DNA of 64,000 nucleotides from Cordilura impudica (taxonomy: Eukaryota > Arthropoda > Insecta > Diptera > Scathophagidae): assembly GCA_963682025.1 (NCBI GenBank), contig OY821520.1, forward strand, positions 89,329,670 to 89,393,669. The letters run 5' to 3'. Under the pieces are notes generated by a model. That model was given only the letters and a program-made list of their open reading frames with translations, was not told the origin of the DNA and did no database searches. The stretch's first letter is position 1; the number at the start of each line of letters is the position of its first letter. Shown here one piece after another: positions 33,481 through 44,610 of the stretch. The position numbers and the translations under genes are program-made.

Positions 33481-36304
33481 GGGAGGTTTCATGTCAAGTG
33501 TAACAACTTTTGAAACCGATGTCTTCCGATCGGGATGAAATTTGCACCAAGGTTAGTCCTATTGGATAGTAGTTTAGACACAATTTTTCAATAAGATCGG
33601 TCCAGATCTCCCTGAGTTAAAGGGGATCAAAATTTGACATTTTGGCCAAACAGGTGTTTTTTCTCATCCATGTAACTTATTACCTATTGTTCTTAGAAAA
33701 TTTCCTCCCAAATAGTTTAGATAGCAATTTCTTCAGTATTTCGGAAAAAAATACTTAAAAAAAAAAAAAAAAAATTGTAGACTTTTTTTTTGCTAAATTA
33801 AAGCGTTTTTTGCCTTTATTTTCAAAAGGGCATTTTTTTTCATAAGAAAGGTTAGGATTTTTCCTTTAAGAGCTTTTTGGTCGCTTAGTGGGATGGGAGT
33901 GGGATATCTATCAAAATAAATGTTTTGTAACTCAAAACAACGGTTTTTCAATTTTTCACAAATGCACTATTTTGAATTTTTTCCTATTTGTGTGAAAAAC
34001 CTTACAAATAAAACTTATACTGAGAAACTAGACAAATTAGCCTTTCCGAAGTTATGTAACATACCTAACTAAAGTTTTATACCCTCGATACTGTAATACC
34101 CAGAATATGTTAACCTCAGGAAAAAATCGCTTTTTTTCTATAGAAATGTTGAAAAATTATTATTTTTTATTTATTTTTAATAATAATTTAATTAATGTAT
34201 AATAATAATAATATTAAAAATAAAAAGATAAATAATTTATTAAAATTTAATCTTAATTACATTAGATCCATTTATATCATAACTATTTTTATACTTAATT
34301 TATTGTAGCTGATGAAGTATTTAAGTCTTGTAAATTTTCAAATACCCAGTCTTTCGTCTAGCTTTTTTGTCGCCTTTATTTACTGCGTTTTTTTGTTAAT
34401 CCTTTCTTGGCGTTACTAAGTTCAGCTGTTGATTTCGCTGCTGGTTTATTTGTTGTTTTGGAAAGAAATAGCATTGAATAGAGGCAGAAAACTTTTTCAA
34501 CTTGGGTCTTCCATCGACAAGCGGTATAAAAGCATGGTATTGAGCGGTGCCATCGATTGTTACCGCAGCATCGAATCTGCTCTTCAATGTTTTCAATGTT
34601 TCCTGATGATCCTCTTTGCTACTAAAAACTATTTTAGTTTCTTTACAATAACTCTTTGCCCAATGGAATAGAGCAGCCGCATCTAAGGTGCGATCTTGAC
34701 GAGAGCACTGGAGGCTATAATTCGCTGCATTTCTTTTAAGGTTTGCTCCAATACCATCACATGCTCCTTTACCATGAGCAGTAGGATGAAAATGCCACTC
34801 AGCTGGCATTCCAAAATCTTTTTCGTGGGCCATAAGATTTGCCAAGTTACTTTTGTTTTTAACATGTTGACGAGCTCCGTCCGAAATGTAGTATACCTTC
34901 TTTATTGTAAATTTAGATTTTAGAAATTTTAGCATTCTCTTCTGGTACTCATAAACTGCAACGGTATCATGTTTTAAATCGTCGGATATGATTGCCATAC
35001 TTTTGTGTTCCAGTTTTTCATCTTTCATGTAGCAAATAACTACTGTGAATATAGTTGCTTGGTCGTTATTGAAGTGGAATGCCTGTATGGCATCCTGAAG
35101 AACATATTTATAGTTTTCTGCGAAATCATATGAAATAACGAATTCACCAGACTTCAAATGTATCTTCAAATCCTTGAAGAATGACCATTGCTCTTTAACT
35201 AAAAAGTCATGGGTTGTCAAGTTTAGCAATCCTGTACACATTTCTTCCACAAAATCATCCACATTTAAAATGATTGTTTTCAATGTGCATCTGTCAGTCT
35301 GAATCCAAGAATCAAATTTGACCTCCTCTATATATTTTCGATCTAAAGAAATGATTAAATTTTCTTTGATGAATGTGGTTTTCGGGCAATTGGTACATTT
35401 ACTTAAGTGGCAAGAAGTTGTTGCATTAGGACACATAGTCAATTTAAGGCAATCGCGGTAATCGTGCAAATCTTCTGCCGAATCATCTGTTAAATACTTT
35501 AAGTTGATTTCCTTCAACATCAGTTCAACATTTTCATAGTAAATGCAAACGAATACTGTGTGAGTTCCGTTGCTTTCTGCCAAAACGCAATGTTTTGGCA
35601 TCATTTGGGTTAATTTCGTGAAGCCAATTCTAACATCCTCGTGTTCAGATTGAAATGTTGCAAATAACTCTTTCAGGATACAGAAAACCATTATATTCTG
35701 TTATGTTATGAAGGTATGTTACATACCTTCGGAAAGTTTAGTTTGTCTAGTTTCTCAGTATAGGTTTTATTTGTAAGGTTTTAGACACAAATAACAAAAA
35801 ATTCAAAATAGTGCGTTTGTGAAAAATTGAAAAACCGTTGTCTTGAGTTACAAAATATTTATTTTGATAGATATCCCAATCCCATCCCACTAAGCGACCA
35901 AAAAGCTCTTAAAGGAAAAATCCTAAGCTTTCTTATGAAAAAATAGAAAAAAAAAATGCCCTTTTTGGAAAAAAGGCAAAAAATGCTTTAATTTAGCAAA
36001 AAAAAGTCTAAAAAAAATTTTTTTTTTAAAAGTATTTTTTTCCGAAATACTGAAGAAATAGCTATCTAAACTATTTGGGAGAAAATTTTCTAAGAACAAT
36101 AGGTAATAAATTACAAGGATGGAAAAAACACCTGTTTGGCCAAAATGTCAAATTTTGATCCCCTCTAACTCAGAGAGATCTGCACCAATCTTTTTGAAAA
36201 ATTGTGTCTAAACTACTATCCGATAGGACTAACCTTGGTGCAAATTTCATCCCGATCGGAAGACATCGGTTTCAAAAGTTGGTGCACTTGACATGAAATC
36301 CCCC
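33481..36304 (-). mobile_element. DNA transposon with ~590-bp inverted repeats and an intact ORF (T2)
   Basis: The left arm (33481-34066) and right arm (35712-36304) are reverse complements over nearly their whole length, about 92% identical by eye. Termini are GGGAGGTTTCATGTCAAGTG at the left and GGGGGATTTCATGTCAAGT read inward from the right. ATATAT flanks both sides, so the target is AT-rich but its exact duplication length is ambiguous. Inner ends share CTTTCCGAAG..ATGTAACATACCT. The only gene between the arms is the minus-strand ORF 34396-35691. The arms are unusually long for a cut-and-paste element. Confidence 0.85.
34396..35691 (-). CDS. Uncharacterised transposon protein, 431 aa, putative transposase
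   Basis: This is the longest open frame in the window, uninterrupted, with an in-frame TAA shortly upstream of the ATG. It starts 20 bp inside the right inverted repeat's inner edge. A Cys-rich patch (C87, C94, H95, C99, C102) could bind zinc. A likely RNase-H-type acid set is D189 in VISYDFAENY, D271 in YYISDGARQH, and D312 in GKGACDGIGANLKR or E298 in PAEWHFHPTAHG. From memory these blocks match a large unnamed family in hemipteran, cnidarian and other genomes, in which the protein is longer at the N terminus; the N-terminal part seems absent here. A DDE-type transposase role is inferred from the inverted repeats and acidic motifs and is not proven. Confidence 0.72.
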   Translation of the reverse strand: MVFCILKELFATFQSEHEDVRIGFTKLTQMMPKHCVLAESNGTHTVFVCIYYENVELMLKEINLKYLTDDSAEDLHDYRDCLKLTMCPNATTSCHLSKCTNCPKTTFIKENLIISLDRKYIEEVKFDSWIQTDRCTLKTIILNVDDFVEEMCTGLLNLTTHDFLVKEQWSFFKDLKIHLKSGEFVISYDFAENYKYVLQDAIQAFHFNNDQATIFTVVICYMKDEKLEHKSMAIISDDLKHDTVAVYEYQKRMLKFLKSKFTIKKVYYISDGARQHVKNKSNLANLMAHEKDFGMPAEWHFHPTAHGKGACDGIGANLKRNAANYSLQCSRQDRTLDAAALFHWAKSYCKETKIVFSSKEDHQETLKTLKSRFDAAVTIDGTAQYHAFIPLVDGRPKLKKFSASIQCYFFPKQQINQQRNQQLNLVTPRKD

Positions 36305-36919
36305 ATATATCACTGATACGCATACATCTCTTCTACTCCACTAATAAATATTAATCATACGCCCTGAATATATTATGTTATTCAAAAAATTTATTAAAAA
36401 ATTTTAATTTTTTAAAGACTTCATTCGATAAAATGAATCCATCTTTATTTGCTGAAATTATTTTCTGGATAATTAGACAAGAAATCATCAATGATTCATG
36501 AGTTGTAACTTAAAAAATAAACAAACTAACACCAATTTAGAGAAAATATATAAAAGTTCGTAAAAAAAAGTTTGGACGGAGAATGCCAAATCCTTTGGAG
36601 GTTTTACTATACTAGAATTTCTCACCTCCCAGAATGACTGTCACTCTGTGTCATAAGTCCTTAATTTGTACCTTATTACATTATAATTACTCCTTTGGTT
36701 GCCAGTGCAAACCGGGGCAAGCACAAATGATTTCCGTTTACTCTTGTTTTTTGCCAAAGATTCGCTCTTGCTTCAGGATACGTCATGTTGCTGTAGCTCA
36801 GTTTTAATTTGGTGACATCTATCTTGGGGGGAGAAACTCGCTTCATATCATCGATAAACCTTTTACGAATTAACGATCTACGATGTAGCTGTAGTTGGCA
36901 CTGCGACCAAGTAGTTATA
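36305..36919. other. AT-rich intronic DNA, weak coding signal
   Basis: The minus frame 36676-36927 (83 residues, SYSNMTYPEARANLWQKTRV) may be part of an old retroelement, but I cannot place it. Confidence 0.4.
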
Positions 36920-37720
36920 TTGTGCATCCTCTGTCAGTTTTGTATAATTTTCTGTTTACTTTTTATCTATTACAGCATTTACGAACTTGATGATGTCCTT
37001 CACTGCAAATGTTTTGTATGTTTCCTTCCTTGTTTGAGATCAGACGAAAAGTTGAATCTTAGGTGCGCGAAAGCTGAACATTTTGCCAGTATATGTTCAC
37101 TGGCTTCATCATCCTGAAAGCAGTATCTATACGTTTTATCTTCAGCCAAATGCATTTTGTGCACAATGTAATTGGATGCAAAGTTCCCTGCTCAATGTTA
37201 AAGCGTCCCTGCTCCTTTCTTCGCTTCGATGCAACATTCCAATACTCTGCTGACTCATCTTTTATCCATCTGTCATTATTTTCGTTTAAGTATTTTCTAG
37301 AGAATTCGAGTTGAGGGTTTGGAATGGCCTTTCCAACTCCTCGGCTTTCTCATTTCCTTCATACCCATTGTCACCTATTAAGTTCCGCTGATTTATTTAG
37401 GGCACTATGGCTTTCTAGCACAGATTTGTGGTGATAGATTGATTTGTCCGATGCTTTTCGATTTAACTTCGTCCTTCTCAGATTTATTTTCATTAGTTTA
37501 TCGTAGCTACGTTCAGTGGATATAATTCAGCTATATATATCGTGGATTCATTACATGGAGACTGTGAAGTTTGCGTCATGGTCCATAAATACTCGCTACT
37601 ACTCCTTCTGTGGATAGATTCCCATTCGGTTCTGCTCGGGATATCAATAAGTTCCAACACAGGATATATCTCGTCACTAAATTAAGTCATAACATTGATT
37701 TGTTTGGTTTTGTCAAGAAT
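36920..37720 (-). pseudogene. Non-LTR retrotransposon ORF2 C-terminal remnant
   Basis: About 37010-37150 on the minus strand reads YRYCFQDDEASEHILAKCSA followed by LRFNF, the C..C..DDE..EHIL..C motif found at the C terminus of insect LINE ORF2 proteins that carry RNase H. Upstream (37200-37290) lies DRWIKDESAEYWN. Frames shift often; extent toward 37720 is a guess. Confidence 0.5.
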
Positions 37721-37737
37721 CTGCAGTAGTTCAGGCA

Positions 37738-37868
37738 AAAAAAATTTATAATAATTCCTCTCAGATTTGGTTATACTAATTTTCTATATCCAATTAGTTG
37801 GTCCTAAGACCCTTTCTTGCTATGGACAGACACATGCTATGGACTGACTATAATTTTCTTATTTGTTT
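37738..37868 (+). repeat. DINE-like helentron 3' end fragment
   Basis: CAATTAGTTGGTCCTAAGA, GGACTGACTATAATTTTCTT and ATTTGTTT match the last ~130 bp of the family. The 3' palindrome has lost its left half. Confidence 0.7.
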
Positions 37869-38236
37869 AGTTCTTGTTTGAAGTTCCGTGTTAGGCTGCC
37901 ATAGAGATGAAAAGTGCGTAAGTTTATGTCGAAGCGTCTTATTCTGATGAAAGTCAAAATATTTTGGAATTTCCAGAATTAAGCACGTTCAAAGTTTGCT
38001 GTAAATAATATCTTCTGGATACATTCCGTACTGCCTCCAACTTAAGTTATAATGCTCCTTAAGTAGAAAAAACTTTCTGAGTCTATGATTTGTTGATCTT
38101 TAAGCCGGATCACAATCGTCCAACTAATCATTAAGGATCTACGATATACCGTTTGAAAAATATGAGAGTAAACATTGTATGTTCATTTATAATACTGGTA
38201 TTGATAACTTTTAGGTTGTGTAGTTTTTTTTCGGAA

Positions 38237-38612
38237 TCTATAATATTAATAGGGTAGGCGACTTCTTGTGACTAATGTTTTGTTCTACCGTTTTATCCCG
38301 ATTTTGACCAAATGAATATTATTTGAAATGTACTTATTTTTAGCCATTTTGCAGATTTACAGATTTTGAAATCTTTTCCTTTATTTTGAATCAATTGAAT
38401 TTAAAGTTGCTGCTAACACATACATAAAATTATACAGTGCTATGTGTGTATTTATTAAATTTATAATGTGTTTTTAATAAAAATGGGTTTGTTTTTTTTG
38501 TTGATTTTTGAATTGGCTATAATTGATTGGTATACTTTTAGGGTCTTTATATAATAAAAAAATAAAAATTCCTAGAATTTGCGCTTGAATTTTGAGGGTT
38601 GGAATCTGCTAG
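38237..38612 (+). mobile_element. Short canonical Helitron, copy 5 (Hel-S)
   Basis: It starts TCTATAATATTAATAGGG after GAA and ends GGAATCTGCTAG before T, 376 bp. The 3' hairpin has partly decayed (CTTGAATTTTGAGGG). Confidence 0.9.
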
Positions 38613-38652
38613 TATGAATTAACATAAAAATAATCAGTTCCTTAAGTATAGT

Positions 38653-41150
38653 TTAGTTTATTGATTTATGATTTCCCATACAACAAGATTTATAATCTTA
38701 TAATTAAAGTATAGGAGTTTTACATTGAATAGAAATAGAAAATTTGAATAAATTTGTCTTAAAAAAAATAATAATGGTAAATAAAAAAATATTAAATAAT
38801 TTTAAAGAAAAAAAAAAAAAAAAATTATAACCAAAAATGTTAATACAAATATTAGTAAATAAAATAATATAAAAAAATAAAAATAACAAAATTAGTTAAA
38901 TAAAAAATATAAAATATAAACGGATCAGCAAAAAAAAAAAATTTTTAAAAAATAAGAAAAAGGGATCAGCTTAAAAATTTAAAAAGTTCCCTCTTAAAAT
39001 GCATTGCGTTGCTTATAATTTTAATGGACGATGGTAGCGAATTCCAAAGACGTATTGATCTAATGTACATTATGTCATGCTTTCTAGCCGTGCGCATAAA
39101 AACGAGTCTGTCATACAGATATGTTTGCTGATATGTACGTACAACTTTATATAAGAACTGTAGCGTTTTTATCTCTAACAAATTTTCAAATATTACTCCG
39201 TTTTTTTGAGTAGTACGAAATCGGCTCATATTTTCGAATATTGAAAACATATCTTAAAATTGCATTGAAAGTGGACTCAAGCTTTTTATAACTCTTAGAA
39301 TCAGTGCTTGCATATATTTCGCAGCCATATAGTAGAGTTGGCATAAGATGTTTTTTTTGCAAGCAAAATTCGAATGTTAAGGGGGGTTTTATGTTGTGTA
39401 TTCCATAACGTTCTAAGCATTGAGTAAGTTCTCCCAGCAGCAGAAGTAATATGGTTAGACCATGTGAGATTATCATTAAAAATAATACCTAGATTTTTAG
39501 CTGTTGATACGATTTCAATTTTCTGGTTGTTTAACATAATCAATGGTTCAAAAGGCAGTGTCATTGTTCTTCTTGTAAAAATCAAACACTTTGATTTAGA
39601 GGGGTTGAGGCATAAACCATTTGCACTTGCCCATGTATAAATCTTATTAAGATCTGAATTTAATTTTGCAAGGCAATCATATATGCTGCTTATACCAGTA
39701 GTTATATATAACTGAACATCGTCAGCATATATGTGTACATTGCAAAACAATAATTGTTCTACTAGGTCATTCACGTAGATGGTAAAAAGAAGAGGTCCCA
39801 GTATTGATCCTTGGGGTACGCCCTTCATAACTGGCAACACACGAGAGGTTTTATTGTTTGCAAAAACTGACTGACTACGATTCAACAGATATGAAGACAA
39901 CAAACGAATAGACCTAGGAGAGAAATTAAACATTTTGTGTAATTTAAAGCATAGAACCTCATGATCCACCATGTCAAACGCTTTGGAATGGTCAAGTAAA
40001 ACAAGAAAAGAAATGTCTCCAGCATCAATACTCTCTCGTATATACTCTGAAACATCTATGTGTGCTGATATACAACTATGCTTGGGTCGGAAACCTGATT
40101 GCCTTTTTGTCAGTAAATCGTTATCATTAATATGCTTGCTAATTTGTCCATGAAGAAGTCGTTCAAAAAACTTGGATAGATAAGGTAGTGTGGAAATTGG
40201 GCGATAATCGTTGTTAGATTTTGGGGTGGGTATAATTTTTGCGTGTTTCCAACTTTGCGGGTAAATACTCTTTGTAATTATAATATTAAATATATAAGTT
40301 ACAAATGGCAGAACATACGTTAAATAATTTTTAAAAATTTAGGATGAATGTTATCGAACCCTACAGCATCAGATTTAATTGCTTGACAGCTTGAAAATAC
40401 ATCTATTTGTTTTATACAAATAAAACAGAATGAGCTGCATTGAGGGGCTAAAATTTCTCTTTGATCATAAAAGTTCATATTTGAAGTAATGTTAGGGAGA
40501 TTCATGAAAGATACATTGAGTTTATTTACATCTATTTCACTAGATACTAATGGCTATGATTTTCCAATCCCAAATTCTCGTATAGTTCTCCAAGTTTTCT
40601 TATTACCAGCTGCAGATGAAAAACGACATGAATAGAACTTGGATTTAGCAGTTTTGATCAGCCTGTTCACTCCTCTTCGTGCATTTACATATTCCGTATG
40701 TAGATCAGTGATTTTAAACATTTTCCAGCGTTTATATGCAAAATCTCTACGAGTAATAGCTAATTTTATTTCAATATTGAACCACGGTTTCTTCCTAGTA
40801 TTTTTCCTCAAAGTTCTCACCGGAACAGATTTACTAAAAACTTGCAACAAATTTCCCTCTAGATATTTCAGTTGATTATCAACCGAGGGCTTATAGTAGA
40901 TACTACTCCAATTTATTGCTGATAGCTCAAAGGACATATTGGCATAGTTTATGTGTTCAAAATCATAATAGGTGATAGTCTCACTTTCATGCTGCAGTTT
41001 GAAGTCATATGCCAAGAATAAAAAATCATGTTTGGAGAAGCATGGTACTGACAACTGATCATATAGAAAGACTTTATGTATATTGCTGACAAAGTATATA
41101 TCTAATAATGTATTAGTTGTAGTGGAGAAATGAGTTGGCATAGTAGAATT
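38653..41150 (-). mobile_element. Non-LTR retrotransposon (LINE), 5'-truncated, decayed
   Basis: A reverse-transcriptase ORF is followed by a 3' end reading CAAGATTTATAATCTT-type sequence and AATCATAAATCAATAAA on the minus strand. The 5' end stops inside the endonuclease domain. The same 3' end recurs at 43397, so both belong to one family. There is no long terminal repeat. A Jockey/CR1-like clade is likely from domain order, not established. Confidence 0.82.
38966..41141 (-). pseudogene. LINE ORF2: endonuclease end plus reverse transcriptase
   Basis: 41141-40554 holds the end of an APE-type endonuclease (VPCFSKHDFLFLAYDF) and the linker KPWFNIEIKLAITRRDFAYK. 40505-40320 starts the RT domain (IKSDAVGFDNIHPKFLKII). 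40320-39301 is open with LVLLDHSKAFDMVDHEVLC, MKGVPQGSILGPLLF and the catalytic YADDVQLY (residues 82-89 of the 223-residue tail from 39972). 39476-38966 gives LMPTLLYGCEIYAS and YIRSIRLWNSLPSSIK, the usual C-terminal region. Frameshifts or stops lie near 40510-40554, 40320, 39301-39476 and 39186-39250. The protein nicks target DNA and copies its RNA there; this copy cannot do so. Confidence 0.85.
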
Positions 41151-41159
41151 TCCTTAACA

Positions 41160-41682
41160 ACAACAAATATTTGCGAACACTAAGAAATTTTTAGCTTGTT
41201 AATACTTTTAAGTATGAAAATTAAGTCAGAGCGCTAATAGGTTTTATTAACAAACAGTTTTTATTTATTACTTCTCCAAAATTAGTTTTCTGATAATATA
41301 TTGTTTCTTGTGAACATTGTTTGAAAGTTCGAAATGAAAACAAAAATAAGTTGGTAACATTTTTGTATAAAAAAATCGCTATTTATAAAAGAGTGTCTTT
41401 AGAGAAAATGTTTAATGTCCTTGATTTTGATAGATATTTTCTAACTACGAAAAATATATTAAAAAAATTTATTGTACTATTTTTCTGCTCTTATATAATT
41501 GACATCACTTTCTACAAGTACGCACAGGAATTTCTGATAATGGCAAAAAACTACATTGTCAATATACATAATTCAACAGCATATGACGCGACATTGTTTA
41601 AACACACATGTACAAAACAAAAAACAAAATGTTAAATTTATTTTTCATAACCCCATTTTTCTGCTTATCTCTCCACTTTTAG
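41160..41682. other. Intron 3' end before the 270-bp teneurin exon
   Basis: AT-rich DNA ending in a C/T-rich tract (CCCCATTTTTCTGCTTATCT) and acceptor AG at 41681-41682. The open frame 41321-41635 has no recognised domain. Confidence 0.6.
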
Positions 41683-41952
41683 ATTGGGTCCTATGCCACA
41701 ACATCAACAACAAATGCCACAAAGTATGTCAACGGGTAACAATACCATTGGCGGTCATGGTGGCCATGATCGTGGTGGTGGTGGTGGCGGCGGTGTCGGC
41801 ATACCAGGTGGTAGTATGCAAGGTACCATGAATGGGCCAAATGGTCCACACTGTCAAATGAGCGGTTCACAACCTTTGGTTATGCCAGCATTTCCATTGC
41901 GTAATTCGCACTCAGCGCATGCACCACATTATTCACCATACTCACCTTCCAG
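41683..41952 (+). CDS. Ten-m: Teneurin (Ten-m-like) internal exon, cytoplasmic segment
   Basis: The exon lies between a strong acceptor (pyrimidine-rich CTCCACTTTTAG ending at 41682) and a donor (AG|GTAAAT at 41953). Its first base completes a codon split by the upstream intron. The next 89 codons give a Gln/Met/Pro-rich start, a run of seven glycines, and a His/Ser/Pro-rich end ([11 protein letters not shown]). The last two bases (AG) are completed by G at 62515 to give Arg, so both flanking introns are phase 2. At 270 bp, skipping it would keep the frame. It would be part of the N-terminal intracellular domain of a type II membrane protein used in synaptic partner matching and axon guidance. 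The open frame has no in-frame ATG at the exon start because the true start lies upstream of the window. Recognition of teneurin rests mainly on the next exon; Ten-m rather than Ten-a is my recollection and is less certain. Confidence 0.82.
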
Positions 41953-41960
41953 GTAAATAA

Positions 41961-43396
41961 TACATGTTGCAAAAAAAAACCAATACATATATATACATAT
42001 ATGCATACACACAATGGACATTGAATTATTTGAATAAACATATGTATGTGTTTTTTGTAATGTTGTAATGGTTTTTTATAAATTGTTTTTTGTTTATAAT
42101 AAAATTAAAATCCATTAAAATGTCCTGAAGTGTTAATATTTACAATACACATACATAAATAGTTTTTTTTTTGTTGTTGTTTATTATCTATATAAATCAT
42201 GGCACAAATTAAAAGACAGAAAATGTCAAATAGATGAAATTTAATATTATTTATTAAACAAATAAGAAATCATATATACATAAACACAGTCAAGTGATTT
42301 TGTTAATTCGTTTTTTGTTTTTATTAAAAAATATTTTTTTATTAAAATTTATATAAATATAAATCAATTCAAATTGAAAAGCATAATAAAACATTCTGAT
42401 AGACCTCAATTTTGATTGAAATTAAAAAATGAATCCGTATTAAATTCCTTCAGCAATATATATTTTTGTTTCATAATAATATATATAACACATGCGGTAA
42501 TATTAATTTGAAAATATTGACTTTGTTAAATTCCATACCATTTAAGAGGCTTTTATGAAATATTTTAAAATATGATATCGTCTTACAAATGAAAAAGTTA
42601 TATAAAAAAAAGTAATTTGAAATGATGATATTTTTATCGCATCCATAGGTAGAGCTCTTCGTATGCACTTTCGAATGACTTTCAATAATATCAATATGAA
42701 ATTATTACGAAAACTGAATTGTTGAACCATTAAAATAACAAATAAAAATATAAATAGCAATAAAGAAATCAAAAAATTTAATGAAATAAATTGAAATTTA
42801 AATATTATATATCAGCGATAGGATATTTTATATTAAAACAGGAAGCACTACTTAATTTAAGTATATATTGGAAAAAGAGGAGAAAATTACATACTGAAAC
42901 TGAAAAGTGATAAATTTGCATTACGCATGTATTATATAAAATGGTTCTAAAAAATATTTATTCAAAAAATTATCTGACAGAAAAACTAATTAATACAAAC
43001 TTTAGAGAACTTCAAAAGGCCAACTATATATCCATTTCGGCCCCTTAGTTATGAGGCTGGTCAGCAAAAATATAGAGCAAAGGTTGTTTTGCCATCAGCA
43101 CCAATCCAAAATATCCTGTCCACAAAGTTTTGTTAGGTAATTCATGCAGATATTTATGAATTTATAGGACTTGCGATATCTGCACTTGATTTTGTTTTAA
43201 AAAAGAATTCTAGGAAATATTTTTTTTCATAAAATTTTTTTCTTTCAATGTTTTTTTTACGGTCAGAAAATAAGTTTTGGAGAAAACGACTTTGAAGTTA
43301 ACAAGTTGATTTTGATGCGCCTGAACGCTTTTATGGCTTGAAACTCATTACTCGGGGGGTTTTCTGGGTCGCTGATTATGAATCTGGTATTAACTA
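41961..43396. other. AT-rich intronic DNA, nothing recognised
   Basis: No frame above 76 codons and no element ends. Confidence 0.5.
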
Positions 43397-44010
43397 ATTA
43401 TTAATTTCTTTATTGATTTCCTGTACAACAAGACATGTCTTATAATTAAAGTACAGGATTTTCATCGTTCAAAAATTCGCCAAAAAAATTTATAACTTAT
43501 TTAAAATAAAGTAAAATAAATACAAGAAATTATTAAAATTCATGAATTTAAAGAAATGAAAATTAAATATATTTAAACAAAGTAACTAAACAAAAATTTC
43601 TTAAAATGTATCGCGTTGCTAACTAATTGTTGGTTGTGTGGAATTGCGTTCCAAAGACGTGTGGCGTTTATGAAAAATTGCCATTCTGACACAAGGCATC
43701 GACGCATAGAGATAATAAGTTTTTTGTCCCTTCTGGATCTAGCAAATATCCAGTCCAGGTTTCTCAGTGTAAATAATTTTGTGCAAAAACATTAAAACCC
43801 TTATATTAATAAGGTTATCGAATGAGACTCCATAAAGACTTTTTGAGAAAGTCGAAACGCTATCACGTTTCTTCAGTCCATAAACATATCTAACAATATT
43901 GTTGCACAACATATTTAGTTTTTTCTTGCGTAGTCGCAGTTGCCAAAAAGTTCACAGCCATAAAGTAGACCAGGAAGAAAGATGTCTTACTCTTAACGGC
44001 GTAAAATACG
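43397..44010 (-). pseudogene. Second LINE fragment, same family, 3' part only
   Basis: The minus strand reads, in shifting frames, LLYGCELFGNCDYARK-like sequence, NIVRYVYGLKKRDSVSTFSK and LYGVSFDNLINIRVLMFLHK, then a 3' region with TTGTTGTACAGGAAATCAAT. It aligns with the C-terminal region and 3' end of the LINE at 38653-41150. Frameshifts make it dead. Confidence 0.75.
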
Positions 44011-44249
44011 AAGTTACCCAAAGCGATCTTAGCTTTATATACGTTTGAACCACAAGTGTATTTTAAAAATTCAAAATGACGGATCTAATATGGCGCACTA
44101 TTTTAAAACGTTTTTATTAGGTCGCTTTCTTGTCTGTTTGTATATTCGGGTGGAATCTTGGAATTGATTTCAAAGTAATTTTCCGATAAGTTAGATACTT
44201 GAAATTTTCAACATAGCTCAGAACTGGATGATATTGCAATATTGTATTA

Positions 44250-44480
44250 AAATTTTTTCTGTGTGGGCAAGGCACCGCCCATAAATAATGAATTACTTTT
44301 AATCTCGGCACTTATATTAGCAATGTTAACGAATTTTGGGATATTGATACACACATTCGTTTCCAACATTTTTCCTAAATGTGGTTGGCGTTGGACATCG
44401 GGACGTGGCCCCGCCCATACAACTCCAACTTTAAGAATGCTTTATCTCGGCTAATTTTACAGCATTATAAATGAAATTTG
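44250..44480. repeat. Fragment related to Helitron internal ~120-bp units
   Basis: GGCACCGCCCATAAATAATG and GGCCCCGCCCATACAACTCC recall the GCCACGCCC/CCCGCCCA units of E1 and E2, but the match is weak. Confidence 0.4.
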
Positions 44481-44610
44481 GTATAAAATTGTTAATAGTC
44501 GTTTTCTACATTCCTGTCATATGTGGTATGATGTTAGTCACCACACTCAAACTCACCACACTCAATTTCACTATACTCAAACCCACCAACTCAAACCCAG
44601 CACACTCAAA

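Larger units (their letters stand above)
1..41682 (+). other. Upstream teneurin intron (partial, more than 41 kb)
   Basis: No host exon is recognisable before 41683, while the acceptor there is strong, so the whole upstream part is most simply read as one intron. I cannot exclude a very short unrecognised exon or a nested small gene. All long open frames here belong to mobile elements. Confidence 0.6.
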
